A stretch of 10,915 nucleotides of DNA from RECO01 sp050485385 (GTDB lineage Bacteria > Pseudomonadota > Alphaproteobacteria > Geminicoccales > Geminicoccaceae): contig JBJHBG010000134.1 of the NCBI GenBank assembly GCA_050485385.1, positions 1 to 10,915 of the forward strand, given 5' to 3'. Of this stretch, positions 1 to 6,961 are shown in pieces. The position numbers and the translations under genes are program-made. Position 1 is the first letter of the stretch. Each line of letters starts with the position of its first letter. Below the pieces are notes generated by a model. It saw only the letters and a list, made by a program, of their open reading frames with translations. It did no database searches and was not told the DNA's origin.

Positions 1-674
1 ACCTCGGGGCGGGCGAGCAGACGGTGCTTCGCGTTCATGACGTGGTCCCACCCGGCGGCCCGCGCGCCCTCGGGATAGCGGGCGCGCAGCGCGCCGGCGA
101 TCCGCTCGTGCTCGCGGTTGGACGCGTGCAGGTTCTCCTGCGCGGTCAGGTTGGTCGCGCGGAACAGTCGGAGCTTGCCGACGAAGCTCTGGTACTCGCG
201 CGCCAGCGTGGGGTTGTCCGAGCCTTCGAGGATGGCGTCGTGGAAGGCGAGGTTGACCGCGAAATAGGTCTTGCCGTCGCCTTCGGCCGCGAGGGCTTCC
301 ATGCGGGCCACCTGCTCGTCGAGGCGCGCTGCGTCGGCCGGCGTGGTGCGCTCGGCGAACAGCCAGCAGGCGAGCCCGAACAAGGCGGCGCGGATCTCGT
401 AGATGTCGGTGACGTCCTTCACCGAGAGGCGGCGGACGAATACGCCGCGGTTGCGGACGATGTCGACCAGCCCCTTGGCATGCAGGCTGCGGGTGGCCTC
501 GCGGATCGGGCCGCGGCTGGTGCCGAGCCGAGCGGCCAGCTTGATCTCGTTGATCCGCTCGCCCGGCGCCAGCTCGCCGCTGAGGATGAGGCCCTCGATC
601 TCGCTCTCGGTGGCGCTGGTCAGCGACACCGAGCGGAGAATGCTGAGGTCGGAAGGCCTAGGATCGGTCACCAC
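1..674 (-). CDS. GntR-family regulator, FadR/FCD subfamily (3' end cut by window edge)
   Basis: This is a predicted DNA-binding transcriptional regulator. The first ~85 residues form a GntR winged helix: a first helix around ESEIEGLILSGEL, then PGERINEIKLAARLGTSRGPIREA (residues ~37-60), and the wing NRGVFVRRL. An all-helical FCD ligand domain follows (~90-224), with candidate metal or effector ligands N141, H145, H189 and H211. The first of these is usually Asp in FCD proteins. The 224 visible codons are nearly the full family length (220-240), so little is lost at the left edge. I chose GTG at 674 because GGGGA lies 8 nt upstream. The adjacent GTG at 671 overlaps the stop of a 15-codon upstream frame as GTGA and is equally possible. 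The gene follows the SDR gene on the same strand by 49 nt and probably shares its transcript. By analogy with similar loci it is expected to bind the 1519-1770 intergenic region. The ligand is unknown. Confidence 0.9.
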   Translation of the reverse strand, partial: MVTDPRPSDLSILRSVSLTSATESEIEGLILSGELAPGERINEIKLAARLGTSRGPIREATRSLHAKGLVDIVRNRGVFVRRLSVKDVTDIYEIRAALFGLACWLFAERTTPADAARLDEQVARMEALAAEGDGKTYFAVNLAFHDAILEGSDNPTLAREYQSFVGKLRLFRATNLTAQENLHASNREHERIAGALRARYPEGARAAGWDHVMNAKHRLLARPE

Positions 675-715
675 CTCGAGGTCCCCACCGCAACCGGCTC
701 GTCCTCGTTCGTCAT
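668..715 (-). other. 15-codon mini-ORF between the SDR and GntR genes (coupling leader or displaced N-terminus)
   Basis: An ATG starts 8 nt after the SDR stop codon. It has AGGA six bases upstream and reads MTNEDEPVAVGTSRW before TGA. That stop overlaps a GTG (671-669) that is in frame with the GntR regulator, giving the four-base GTGA arrangement typical of translational coupling. Two readings are possible. It may be a short coupling peptide that feeds ribosomes onto the regulator. Alternatively, it may be the original N-terminus of the regulator, displaced by a one-base change. GntR proteins vary a lot at their N-termini, so the sequence does not decide between them. Confidence 0.35.
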
Positions 716-723
716 GGCCGTTC

Positions 724-1518
724 CTAAAGCAAGCCGCGGGCGATGCCGCCGTCGACGTTGACCGCCTGCCCGGTGACATAGGAGGCGCGTGGCGAGGCCA
801 GCCACGTCACCATGCACGCCACCTCCTCCGGCTCGCCGAAGCGGCCGAGCGGGATGTCGCGGGCGAACTCGGCGACGACTTCCGCACGGCTGCGGCCCTG
901 CTCCTCCGCCATCCGATCCGCCCGCGTGGTCCAAAGCGGCGTCAGCGTGCGCCCGGGCGCGACCGTGTTCACGCGGATGCCTTCGGCGGCATACTCCGAC
1001 GCTAGCGTCTTCGTCAGGCCCAGAATACCGGCCTTGTGGACGTTCGAGACGATCTGGTGGGGATAGGGCATCTTCGAGGCGGCGGCACCGAGAAGGACCA
1101 CGGCCGGCGCCTTGCCCTTGCGCAGAAGCGGCAGGCAGGCCCGCACCGCGAGCACGGCGGAGAGCACGTTGAAGCGGTAGTTCTCAAGCCATTGCGGCTC
1201 GGTCAAGTCCTCGAAACCGGCGCGGATGCTACCGCCGACCGCCGAGACCAGCGCGTCGAGCGCGCCCCAGCGGGCCTCGGCGGCGGCGGCGAGCGCCCCT
1301 GCCCCCGCCTCGGTGGTCGCGTCGGCGACCACGGTGCCGGGCGCAGGCCCCACCCCCTTCCCCCGCACCGCTTCCTCGGCACGCCGCAGGTTGTCCGCCG
1401 AGCGCGAGGCAAGCAGCACGTCGGCACCGTCGGCGGCCATCAACTCGGCCGTGGCACGGCCGATCCCGTAACTCGCCCCGACGATCAGGGCGCGGCGCCC
1501 GGCGAGACCCAAGTCCAT
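724..1518 (-). CDS. SDR-fold protein with replaced catalytic Ser and Tyr
   Basis: This 264-residue protein has the length and fold signature of a classical short-chain dehydrogenase/reductase. The nucleotide-binding motif is GASYGIG (14-20), and SRS at 38-40 suggests NADP(H). N117 sits in the usual catalytic Asn position, the segment IRVNTVAPG (181-189) is typical, and the C-terminus ends VTGQAVNVDGG. The YxxxK centre is altered: K162 is present, but the residue four before it is S158 rather than Tyr, and the residue 13 before that, normally Ser, is A145. A Tyr at 152 lies nearby in PYPHQ. The protein may therefore be a divergent reductase using other residues, or a non-catalytic nucleotide-binding protein. 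The start at ATG 1518 has GGGAGG six bases upstream. The longer in-frame extension to 1677 lacks such a site and precedes the fold. The gene is divergent from tctCBA and upstream of the GntR gene, so a role in metabolism of the imported solute is inferred. Confidence 0.85.
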   Translation of the reverse strand: MDLGLAGRRALIVGASYGIGRATAELMAADGADVLLASRSADNLRRAEEAVRGKGVGPAPGTVVADATTEAGAGALAAAAEARWGALDALVSAVGGSIRAGFEDLTEPQWLENYRFNVLSAVLAVRACLPLLRKGKAPAVVLLGAAASKMPYPHQIVSNVHKAGILGLTKTLASEYAAEGIRVNTVAPGRTLTPLWTTRADRMAEEQGRSRAEVVAEFARDIPLGRFGEPEEVACMVTWLASPRASYVTGQAVNVDGGIARGLL

Positions 1519-1770
1519 CCATCCCCTCCCGACGTCCCCTGCGACAAGGGCGACGACCTGTCGATTGTTGACGAATTCGGCGCGAACGCCTGACACCGAA
1601 CGCTGAAAGCCCAAGAATCCGGCGGAACCAACCTTGCCAACGGCAGAATTGATGACAGTTGACGATTGACGATGCAAGCTCTAGCTGGCACTTCGGATAT
1701 CGCGCGCGTGCACCGGCACGTGACGCCAAGGCGGCTCGGGAAGGCCGCCGGCTCGACCAGGGAGACCACC
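1519..1770. promoter_or_regulatory. Divergent intergenic control region, SDR-GntR versus tctCBA
   Basis: These 252 bp separate two divergent transcripts and hold no convincing gene. The middle is less GC-rich than its surroundings. A tandem 7-bp repeat, TTGACGA TTGACGA, lies at 1659-1672. Its first copy could serve as a -35 element with a poor -10 (TAGCTG) 17 bases on, reading toward tctC. Two sequences resemble the loose FCD-GntR half-site pattern TNGT-N2-ACNA: TTGTTGACGA at 1565-1574 and TTGATGACAG at 1649-1658. The first fits better than the second. The shine-dalgarno sites of both flanking genes lie at the edges, GGGAGG (1525-1530, minus strand) for the SDR and AGGGAG (1759-1764) for tctC. 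Control of both arms by the neighbouring GntR protein is an inference from gene order. Confidence 0.5.
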
Positions 1771-2778
1771 ATGACGACCACGCCCTTTACGCGTCGCTCG
1801 GTGCTGCGGGTCGGCGCCCTCGCTGGCGCGGCGACCCTCGCTCCGACCGCTCGCCTGCTCGCCGCCGACTACCCCACCCGGCCGATCACCATGATCGTTC
1901 CCTTCTCCACCGGCGGCTACAACGACCGCTTGGCGCGCGCCTTCGCGCCCTTCCTGCAGGAGGCCATCGGCCAGCCCGTGGTGGTCGAGAACCGGCCCGG
2001 TGCCGGCTCGCTGCTCGGCCACAGCTTCTTCATGCAGCAGCCCGACGACGGCTACGTCATGCTCTGCACCTCGGCCGCCCCCTACATCCCGCTGAACGTG
2101 CTGATCCAGGACGCGCCATTCGCCGTCGACGACTTCCACATGATCAACCTGCCGTCGCGCGACTACACCCTCGCGGCCACCGCCGCCGACAGCGGCATCG
2201 AGAGCATCGACGAGGTCTTCGACGGGCTGATCGAGAACCCGAGCGCCTTCAGCATCGGCATCCAGCCGCAGTCGGCCGACCTCGTGAACCTCACCCTTAC
2301 CTGCGAGGCCCTCGGCATCGACGTCGCCGCCCTGCGCATGGTCACCTACGACGGCGGCGGCCCAGCCCGTAATGCCGCCGCCGGCGGCGTGGTCGACGTC
2401 GCGTTCGTCGGCGGCGAGGGCTTCCTGCCCCTCGCCGACCGGATCAAGCCGCTCCTGTCCTACACCGAGGAGACTTGGGACATCTTCCCCGACGCGCCGT
2501 CCTACACCGCCTTCGCCGAGGGGCGGGGCATCGCGCCCGATATGGTCGCCGGCTCGCAGCGCGGCTGGGCGGTGCACGCGAGCTTCGTGGCCAACCATCC
2601 GGAACGCTATGCCATCCTCGAGGCGGCGATCGAGCAGGCGTCGAAGGATCCGGCGACGATCGAAGCCCTGGAGAATGCCCAACTCGCGACCCGCTGGTAC
2701 GGTCCCGAGGAGTCGAACCAAGCGCTGCGCACCACTGCCGAGTTGATGGCGACCCACGCCGATCTGTTGCGCGGCTGA
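1771..2778 (+). CDS. tctC: TTT-family periplasmic solute-binding protein (TctC / Bug type), Tat-type signal
   Basis: This is the periplasmic receptor of a tripartite tricarboxylate transporter, which captures an organic anion and delivers it to TctAB. The 335-residue length is normal for the Bug/TctC family. The N-terminus has a twin-arginine signal, TRRSVLR (residues 7-13), a hydrophobic stretch to about 30, and a probable cleavage site after LLAA near residue 32. The mature protein opens with DYPTRPITMIVPFSTGG and contains VVENRPGAGSLLG (71-83), both family hallmarks. The first ligand loop reads STGGYNDRLAR instead of the commoner PGGxxDxxAR, so the ligand may not be a standard one. The start at ATG 1771 has AGGGAG six bases upstream. 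An in-frame ATG at 1666 would place 35 extra residues before the signal and is unlikely. It is the first gene of tctCBA, with tctB beginning 53 nt downstream. The solute cannot be told from sequence. Confidence 0.93.
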   Translation: MTTTPFTRRSVLRVGALAGAATLAPTARLLAADYPTRPITMIVPFSTGGYNDRLARAFAPFLQEAIGQPVVVENRPGAGSLLGHSFFMQQPDDGYVMLCTSAAPYIPLNVLIQDAPFAVDDFHMINLPSRDYTLAATAADSGIESIDEVFDGLIENPSAFSIGIQPQSADLVNLTLTCEALGIDVAALRMVTYDGGGPARNAAAGGVVDVAFVGGEGFLPLADRIKPLLSYTEETWDIFPDAPSYTAFAEGRGIAPDMVAGSQRGWAVHASFVANHPERYAILEAAIEQASKDPATIEALENAQLATRWYGPEESNQALRTTAELMATHADLLRG

Positions 2779-2783
2779 GCCGA

Positions 2784-2809
2784 GGGTCCGGTCGCACCCG
2801 ACCGGACCC
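2784..2809 (+). promoter_or_regulatory. Perfect 11-bp stem-loop in the tctC-tctB gap
   Basis: GGGTCCGGTCG and CGACCGGACCC are exact reverse complements separated by the four-base loop CACC, starting five bases after the tctC stop codon. No T-run follows, so it is not a classic intrinsic terminator. Hairpins just after binding-protein genes often protect the upstream mRNA or partly terminate transcription, raising the receptor over the membrane subunits. That role is inferred here. Confidence 0.75.
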
Positions 2810-2831
2810 GCCGCCAGGAACGGAGGCTTCG

Positions 2832-3299
2832 TTGCGCCTATCGGGCCGACGCTACCGCATCGATTGGCTGCATCTGGCCTTCGTGCTGACGCTCGGTGCG
2901 GCGATGGTCGCCTATCTGGTCGACGCCCGCTCGGTCTCGCTGCGCACCAACAACCTCTTGATGCTGCAACCGGCGGTGGTGGTGGGCCTCGTCCTCGGCC
3001 TCGTCGTGCTGCCGCAGTGTTTCCGCCGGATCGAGGGGCCGGCACCGGCGCTGTCGGCAGGTGCCCGGCGCGACCTCGCCCGGGTGGGTGCGGTCGCAGG
3101 CGCCTTCGTCGGGTTCGTCCTGACCATGGAACGGGTCGGGTTCGACGTCGCTTCCTGGGCGTTCGTTGCGGTCGCACTCTTCGTCTGCGGCGAACGCAAC
3201 CCGCTCTTGCTGGTTCTCTTCCCGGCGGCCTTCGCGGCCGCGGTGGTGGCGGCCTTCCGCTGGATCCTGCCCTTCCCCTTCCCCACGACGGTGATGTGA
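2832..3299 (+). CDS. tctB: TTT-family small membrane subunit TctB
   Basis: This is the small, poorly conserved membrane subunit of a tripartite tricarboxylate transporter. At 155 residues it has the usual length. Four hydrophobic segments lie at about 12-30, 43-61, 84-98 and 108-147, the last probably two helices around a short loop (CGERNP, 119-124). A short basic N-terminus (RLSGRRYR) suggests the start faces the cytoplasm. The reading frame is open far upstream, but TTG at 2832 is preceded by GGAGG with a five-base gap, which is the only good start before the first helix. The gene sits between tctC and tctA, 12 nt before the latter, and identification rests largely on this position together with size and topology. 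Confidence 0.88.
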   Translation: MRLSGRRYRIDWLHLAFVLTLGAAMVAYLVDARSVSLRTNNLLMLQPAVVVGLVLGLVVLPQCFRRIEGPAPALSAGARRDLARVGAVAGAFVGFVLTMERVGFDVASWAFVAVALFVCGERNPLLLVLFPAAFAAAVVAAFRWILPFPFPTTVM

Positions 3300-3312
3300 G
3301 CGAGGCCCACCG

Positions 3313-4833
3313 ATGCTCGACCTGCCCGCCGTCGCCACCGCCCTTACCATCCTCTCGACCAATATCAGTGCTTGGATCTACGTCGTCCCGGGCCTGCTGA
3401 TCGGCCTCGTCTTCGGCGCCATACCCGGCATCTCCATCACCATGGCGATGGCGATCTTCCTGCCGTTGACGCTGTACATGGACTTCCTGCCGGCGATCAT
3501 CTTCCTGACCTCGATCTACACCGGCGCCGGCTTCGGCGGCTCGGTGCCGGCGATCCTGATGAACATCCCCGGCACCACCTCCGCCGTCGCCACCACCTTC
3601 GACGGCTATCCGATGGCGCGGCAGGGGCGACACAACGAAGCCCTCGGCACCGCGCTCGTCGCCTCGGTGATCGGCACGCTGATCAGCTACCTCCTGCTTC
3701 TGTTCCTCGTCGCCCCCGTGGGCGAGATCGTGCTGAGACTGGGCCCCCTGGAGCTGTTCGTCGTCGCCATCTGGGGCATGCTGCTCCTCGGCTCGCTCGC
3801 CGGCACCTCGATGGCGCGCGGGCTGCTCGCCGGGATGGTCGGCGTGCTGCTCGGCACGGTCGGCATGAATACCGCCGGCTACATCCGTGGCACCATGGGC
3901 ATCCCCTGGCTCCTCGACGGCATCCCCGTCATTCCGGCGATGGTGGGCCTCCTCGCCGCCAGCCAGCTCCTGCACCTGGTCAACACCACCTATCTGGTCG
4001 CGGACGAAGGCAAGCGCCGGATCAGCCTCAAGGCGATCCTGGGCGGTGCGCGCGATGCCTGCCGCCAGCCGGTGGTGATCCTGCGCGGCGCCGGCATCGG
4101 CGTGTTCGTCGGCGCCATCCCCGGCGTCGGCTCGTCGATCTCGAACCTGCTCTCCTACGCCGAGACCAAGCGCAACGCGCCCGACGGCGACACCTTCGGC
4201 AAGGGCAACCCCAAGGGCGTGATCGCCGCCGAGGCAGCCAACAGCAGTTCCGAGGGCGGGGCGATGGCGACGATGCTCGCCCTCGGCATCCCCGGCGGCG
4301 GGGCGACGGCGATCCTGCTCGCCGCCTTCGCCACCCACAACATCGTCGGCGGTCCGAGCTTCATCGGCCAGCAGACGCACCTCGTCTACGCGATCATCTT
4401 CAGCAACTTCGCGCAGGCGGTGCTGCTCCTGTTCCTCGGCCTCGTCTTCGTGTTCTACGCGGGCTACGTGGTTCGGGTGCCGCTCCGCTACCTGATCCCG
4501 ACCGTGCTGGTGACGGCCACCTTCGGCGCCTACGCCGTCAACGGCACCATGGCGGGACCGATCACGCTGATGCTCTTCTCGTTGCTCGGCTGGCTGATGG
4601 TGAAGCTGCACTACCCGGTTGCCGCCTGCGTCGTCGGCCTCCTGCTCGGCCGCCTCTTGGAGACGCAGTTGCTGCGCACTTGGCAGATCAGCGGTGGCGA
4701 TCCGGCCTACGTCCTGGAACGACCGGGCGCCATTCTGCTCCTGGCTTTGATGCTCGGCTCGCTGGGCCTCGCCGCCTGGAGCCGGCACCACCGGACCGTC
4801 AAGGCGTCCTCCGTGCCCAAGCCTACGGGCTGA
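3313..4833 (+). CDS. tctA: TTT-family large membrane subunit TctA
   Basis: This is the large permease subunit of the tripartite tricarboxylate transporter, which moves the solute across the inner membrane, usually driven by an ion gradient. It has 506 residues and about 12 hydrophobic segments. The family's internal duplication is clear. The first half carries GAIPGISITMAMA (35-47), GGSVPAILMNIPGT (75-88) and TTFDGYPM (94-101). The second carries GAIPGVGSSISN (267-278), EAANSSSEGGAMA (307-319) and GIPGGGATAILLAAF (325-339). ATG 3313 has GAGG seven bases upstream and follows the tctB stop by 13 nt, so the two are co-transcribed. The last 11 bases, including the stop codon, overlap the 3' end of the convergent rhodanese gene. 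Nothing looks damaged. Confidence 0.96.
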   Translation: MLDLPAVATALTILSTNISAWIYVVPGLLIGLVFGAIPGISITMAMAIFLPLTLYMDFLPAIIFLTSIYTGAGFGGSVPAILMNIPGTTSAVATTFDGYPMARQGRHNEALGTALVASVIGTLISYLLLLFLVAPVGEIVLRLGPLELFVVAIWGMLLLGSLAGTSMARGLLAGMVGVLLGTVGMNTAGYIRGTMGIPWLLDGIPVIPAMVGLLAASQLLHLVNTTYLVADEGKRRISLKAILGGARDACRQPVVILRGAGIGVFVGAIPGVGSSISNLLSYAETKRNAPDGDTFGKGNPKGVIAAEAANSSSEGGAMATMLALGIPGGGATAILLAAFATHNIVGGPSFIGQQTHLVYAIIFSNFAQAVLLLFLGLVFVFYAGYVVRVPLRYLIPTVLVTATFGAYAVNGTMAGPITLMLFSLLGWLMVKLHYPVAACVVGLLLGRLLETQLLRTWQISGGDPAYVLERPGAILLLALMLGSLGLAAWSRHHRTVKASSVPKPTG

Positions 4834-6376
4834 AGGCGCTGCGCTCGTCGGCGTCGAGTTGCGTCGTGAGCCCCTGTTCCCAAGCCAGATAGCGCCGCGA
4901 CGCGTCGAGGTTGCCGTCGTGCCGGTCGTGCACGAAGTAGAGGTAGTCGACGGACTCCGCCGGCGCGGGCGTGCCGTCCGCCACCACCGGCAGGCCCGCG
5001 CTGCGCCAAGCCTCGAACCCGCCCGCGACGGTGACGACCGGGCCGACCCCTGCAACCTCCAGGTCGTGCGCGACCAACCGTGCCACGCCGAGGTCGTCGG
5101 CGAGGAGGGCGACGGCCCCCCGTACCGCCCCGAGTTTGGGCCGGAGCGTCCAACGCGAACCGGCCGGCCGGCTCACGCGGGCAACCCAGGAGGGCCGGAG
5201 GTCGAGGATCGGCAGGGCACGTGCCGCGACCTCGTCGGGCGGCAGGCTTACCGGCTCGGGCAAATCGGCCACGGCACGCGGCGGCAGCTCCGGCCACCGT
5301 CGCCGGACGGCGGGCTCGGTACCTAGCGGCAGGACCACGGGCGCGAAGCCGAGCTGCCGGAGCCAAACGGCGGCGAGCGTGGCGCGCAGGCCCGTGTCGT
5401 CGACGAGGACGACCCGGGCGTGGCGGACGCCCAGCCAGCGGTCGGTCGCCTGCACGAGCTGCCCGCCCGGCGCCCAAACCGCACCGGGCACCGGATCGGC
5501 CAACGCTTCGGGCTCGCTGCGCACGTCGACGAGATAGAGCGTCCGCGTCGCGTCCTCGACGAGCCGGGCCAACTCGTCCAGCCCGATCCAGGGCACGTCC
5601 GCCGTCCGCGCCAGGGCCTCGGCGCGGGCGGCGCTCCCGGCGAAGGCTGCGGCGTCGAGCACCGGGAAGGGCTCGGCCCGGTTACCGCGCTCGAGCGGGA
5701 AGCCGGCGAGCGCCCAGCCTTGCGTGCCGTTCTCCAGGGCGAAGACAGGGTTCTGGATGCCGGCGAGGCGAAGACCGAGAATGCCGAGGATGCCGCGGGT
5801 GCGACCGGCGCAGGTGACGACGACGGGCACCGCCGGATCGTCGACGGCAGCGGCGAAGCGGTGCGCCAGCTCGCCGTTGGGCAGGCAGCGCGCGCCCGGC
5901 ACGCGCATCTTGGCGTACTCCGCCGGCGGACGGGCGTCGAACAGGTGGAACGGACGGCCCTCGTTCCGCCAGGTGGCGAGCGTCGCGGCATCGATGGTAG
6001 GCGGGTGACGGGCCGCCTCCAACAGCTCGCCCAACACCTTGCTCGGGACGTTCACGCCCTGGAACGCGGTGTAGCCCGCGCGCACCCAGGCGGGGACGCC
6101 GCCCTCGACGACGGCGACGTCGGTGTAGCCCATCGTCTCCAGCAGCACCGCCGCCCGCCGGCCGACGCCGTCGCCGCCGTCCATCAGCACCACCGGCACC
6201 GTGCGGCGCGGCACGAGGTCCACGACCAGGAGTTCCAGCCGGCTGAAGGGGCACGGGACCGCGAACAGCGCGTGGCCCTCGCCGAACTCGCCATCTTCGC
6301 GCACGTCGAGTAGCGCGAGCTCGCGCCCCTCGGCAAGACGCGCCTTCAGCGCATGGGGCTCCAGCGGCAGGGGCAT
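4823..6376 (-). CDS. Four-domain rhodanese-like protein with a single active-site cysteine
   Basis: This 517-residue cytosolic protein consists of four rhodanese-homology domains at about 6-103, 126-230, 262-365 and 378-465, followed by a conserved-looking tail (DYLYFVHDRHDGN, 477-489, then a YLAWEQGL segment). Catalytic rhodaneses pass sulfane sulfur via a loop cysteine. Only domain 2 has it: C189 in TCAGRTRG. Domain 1 has D66 (LMDGGDG), domain 3 has D326-D327 (LVDDTG), and domain 4 has no cysteine in its loop (LLADDLG). So one domain is probably active and three are structural or binding domains. The ATG at 6376 has GAGGA nine bases upstream. The frame stays open much further upstream, but that extension crosses the divergent promoter and opposes the YeeE genes. 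The divergent YeeE/YedE genes suggest a role in receiving or relaying imported sulfur. No signal peptide is present. Confidence 0.9.
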   Translation of the reverse strand: MPLPLEPHALKARLAEGRELALLDVREDGEFGEGHALFAVPCPFSRLELLVVDLVPRRTVPVVLMDGGDGVGRRAAVLLETMGYTDVAVVEGGVPAWVRAGYTAFQGVNVPSKVLGELLEAARHPPTIDAATLATWRNEGRPFHLFDARPPAEYAKMRVPGARCLPNGELAHRFAAAVDDPAVPVVVTCAGRTRGILGILGLRLAGIQNPVFALENGTQGWALAGFPLERGNRAEPFPVLDAAAFAGSAARAEALARTADVPWIGLDELARLVEDATRTLYLVDVRSEPEALADPVPGAVWAPGGQLVQATDRWLGVRHARVVLVDDTGLRATLAAVWLRQLGFAPVVLPLGTEPAVRRRWPELPPRAVADLPEPVSLPPDEVAARALPILDLRPSWVARVSRPAGSRWTLRPKLGAVRGAVALLADDLGVARLVAHDLEVAGVGPVVTVAGGFEAWRSAGLPVVADGTPAPAESVDYLYFVHDRHDGNLDASRRYLAWEQGLTTQLDADERSAFSP

Positions 6377-6517
6377 CGGCAACGGTCCTCGGTCGATCCG
6401 GTGGCAGGTTGCGCCCTGCCGCAGCGATGTCAACGCAGCCACGTCCACGTTGTACATATACTCTTTATAGAATATGACTGGGCGAGCGTACGCCGCCGTC
6501 AGCCGAGCAGGATCGCG
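6377..6517. promoter_or_regulatory. Divergent promoter region between rhodanese and YeeE genes
   Basis: The 141 bp between the two divergent sulfur genes contain no gene of their own. The centre (about 6448-6478) is strikingly AT-rich against a GC-rich background, as expected for a promoter. Reading toward the YeeE genes, TTGTAC (6450-6455) and TATGAC (6473-6478) are 17 bases apart and make a reasonable sigma70-type pair. The first YeeE gene begins 39 bases after this -10. On the other strand TATATG/TATAAAG-type sequences could serve the rhodanese gene, but no convincing -35 is visible. Shine-Dalgarno sites are AGGA (6509-6512, plus) and GAGGA (6386-6390, minus). Confidence 0.6.
6455..6476. 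promoter_or_regulatory. Inverted repeat CATAT-N12-ATATG, candidate operator
   Basis: Exact five-base arms CATAT (6455-6459) and ATATG (6472-6476) flank 12 bases, inside the AT-rich island. The arms fall between and over the proposed -35 and -10 elements, where a bound repressor would block transcription. Split YeeE genes with rhodanese partners are often controlled by ArsR-family persulfide sensors (BigR/SqrR/YgaV) that bind AT-rich palindromes, so a similar regulator is possible here. No such regulator gene lies in the window. Confidence 0.4.
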
Positions 6518-6961
6518 ATGCCTCCGGTCGCCACCGAGTTCACCCCCTACGCCGCGCTCGCTGGCGGTCTCCTCGTCGGCCTCGCCGCCGTCCTGGCGTT
6601 GTTGGTCTTCGGCCGCATCGCCGGCATCGCGGGCATCGTCGCCCGGGCGATGCGCCCGACGCCGGGCGACTGGAGCTGGCGCGTGGCCTTCCTGCTCGGG
6701 CTCCTCGCGTCCCCGTTGCTGTATCGCCTCGCGACCGGCGCGCCGGTGACGCAGACGGTATCGGGCGACCTCGCGACGATGGCCGTTGCCGGCCTCCTGG
6801 TCGGGCTCGGGACCGCCCTCGGCTCCGGCTGCACGTCCGGCCACGGCGTTTGCGGCCTCGCCCGCCTGTCCCGCCGGTCGCTCGCCGCCGTGGCGACCTT
6901 CATGGCTGCCGCGATCGCGACCGTGTTCGTCGTCCGCCATGTCGTTGGCGGGGGCGCTTGA
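6518..6961 (+). CDS. YeeE/YedE-family sulfur transporter, N-terminal half (PmpA-like)
   Basis: This 147-residue membrane protein corresponds to the first half of the YeeE/TsuA thiosulfate-transporter fold. Hydrophobic segments lie at about 12-43, 54-70, 86-104 and 121-139. The signature GSGCTSGHGVCG (102-113) carries C105 and C112; in YeeE the equivalent conserved cysteine lies on the substrate path. E. coli YeeE is one chain of about 350 residues, whereas here the fold is split over two genes, as in PmpA/PmpB. ATG 6518 has AGGA five bases upstream. The frame is open upstream but crosses the promoter. Its stop overlaps the next start by one base (TGATG), so the two halves are translated in tandem and probably assemble together. 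Thiosulfate is the best guess for the substrate; another reduced sulfur compound is possible. Confidence 0.88.
   Translation: MPPVATEFTPYAALAGGLLVGLAAVLALLVFGRIAGIAGIVARAMRPTPGDWSWRVAFLLGLLASPLLYRLATGAPVTQTVSGDLATMAVAGLLVGLGTALGSGCTSGHGVCGLARLSRRSLAAVATFMAAAIATVFVVRHVVGGGA

Noticed and set aside
24..761. A 245-codon plus-strand frame at the left end
   Set aside because: The opposite strand encodes an unmistakable GntR/FCD regulator, and the plus-strand frame has no domain features.
1666..1770. Earlier in-frame ATG for tctC at 1666
   Set aside because: It would bury the Tat signal 35 residues inside the protein and lacks a good ribosome binding site, unlike ATG 1771.
1681..5055. A 1124-codon open frame on the minus strand opposite tctCBA
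   Set aside because: It is antisense to three clearly recognisable TTT genes, is rich in Arg/Gly/Asp/His low-complexity sequence and has no domain; it is a by-product of high GC.
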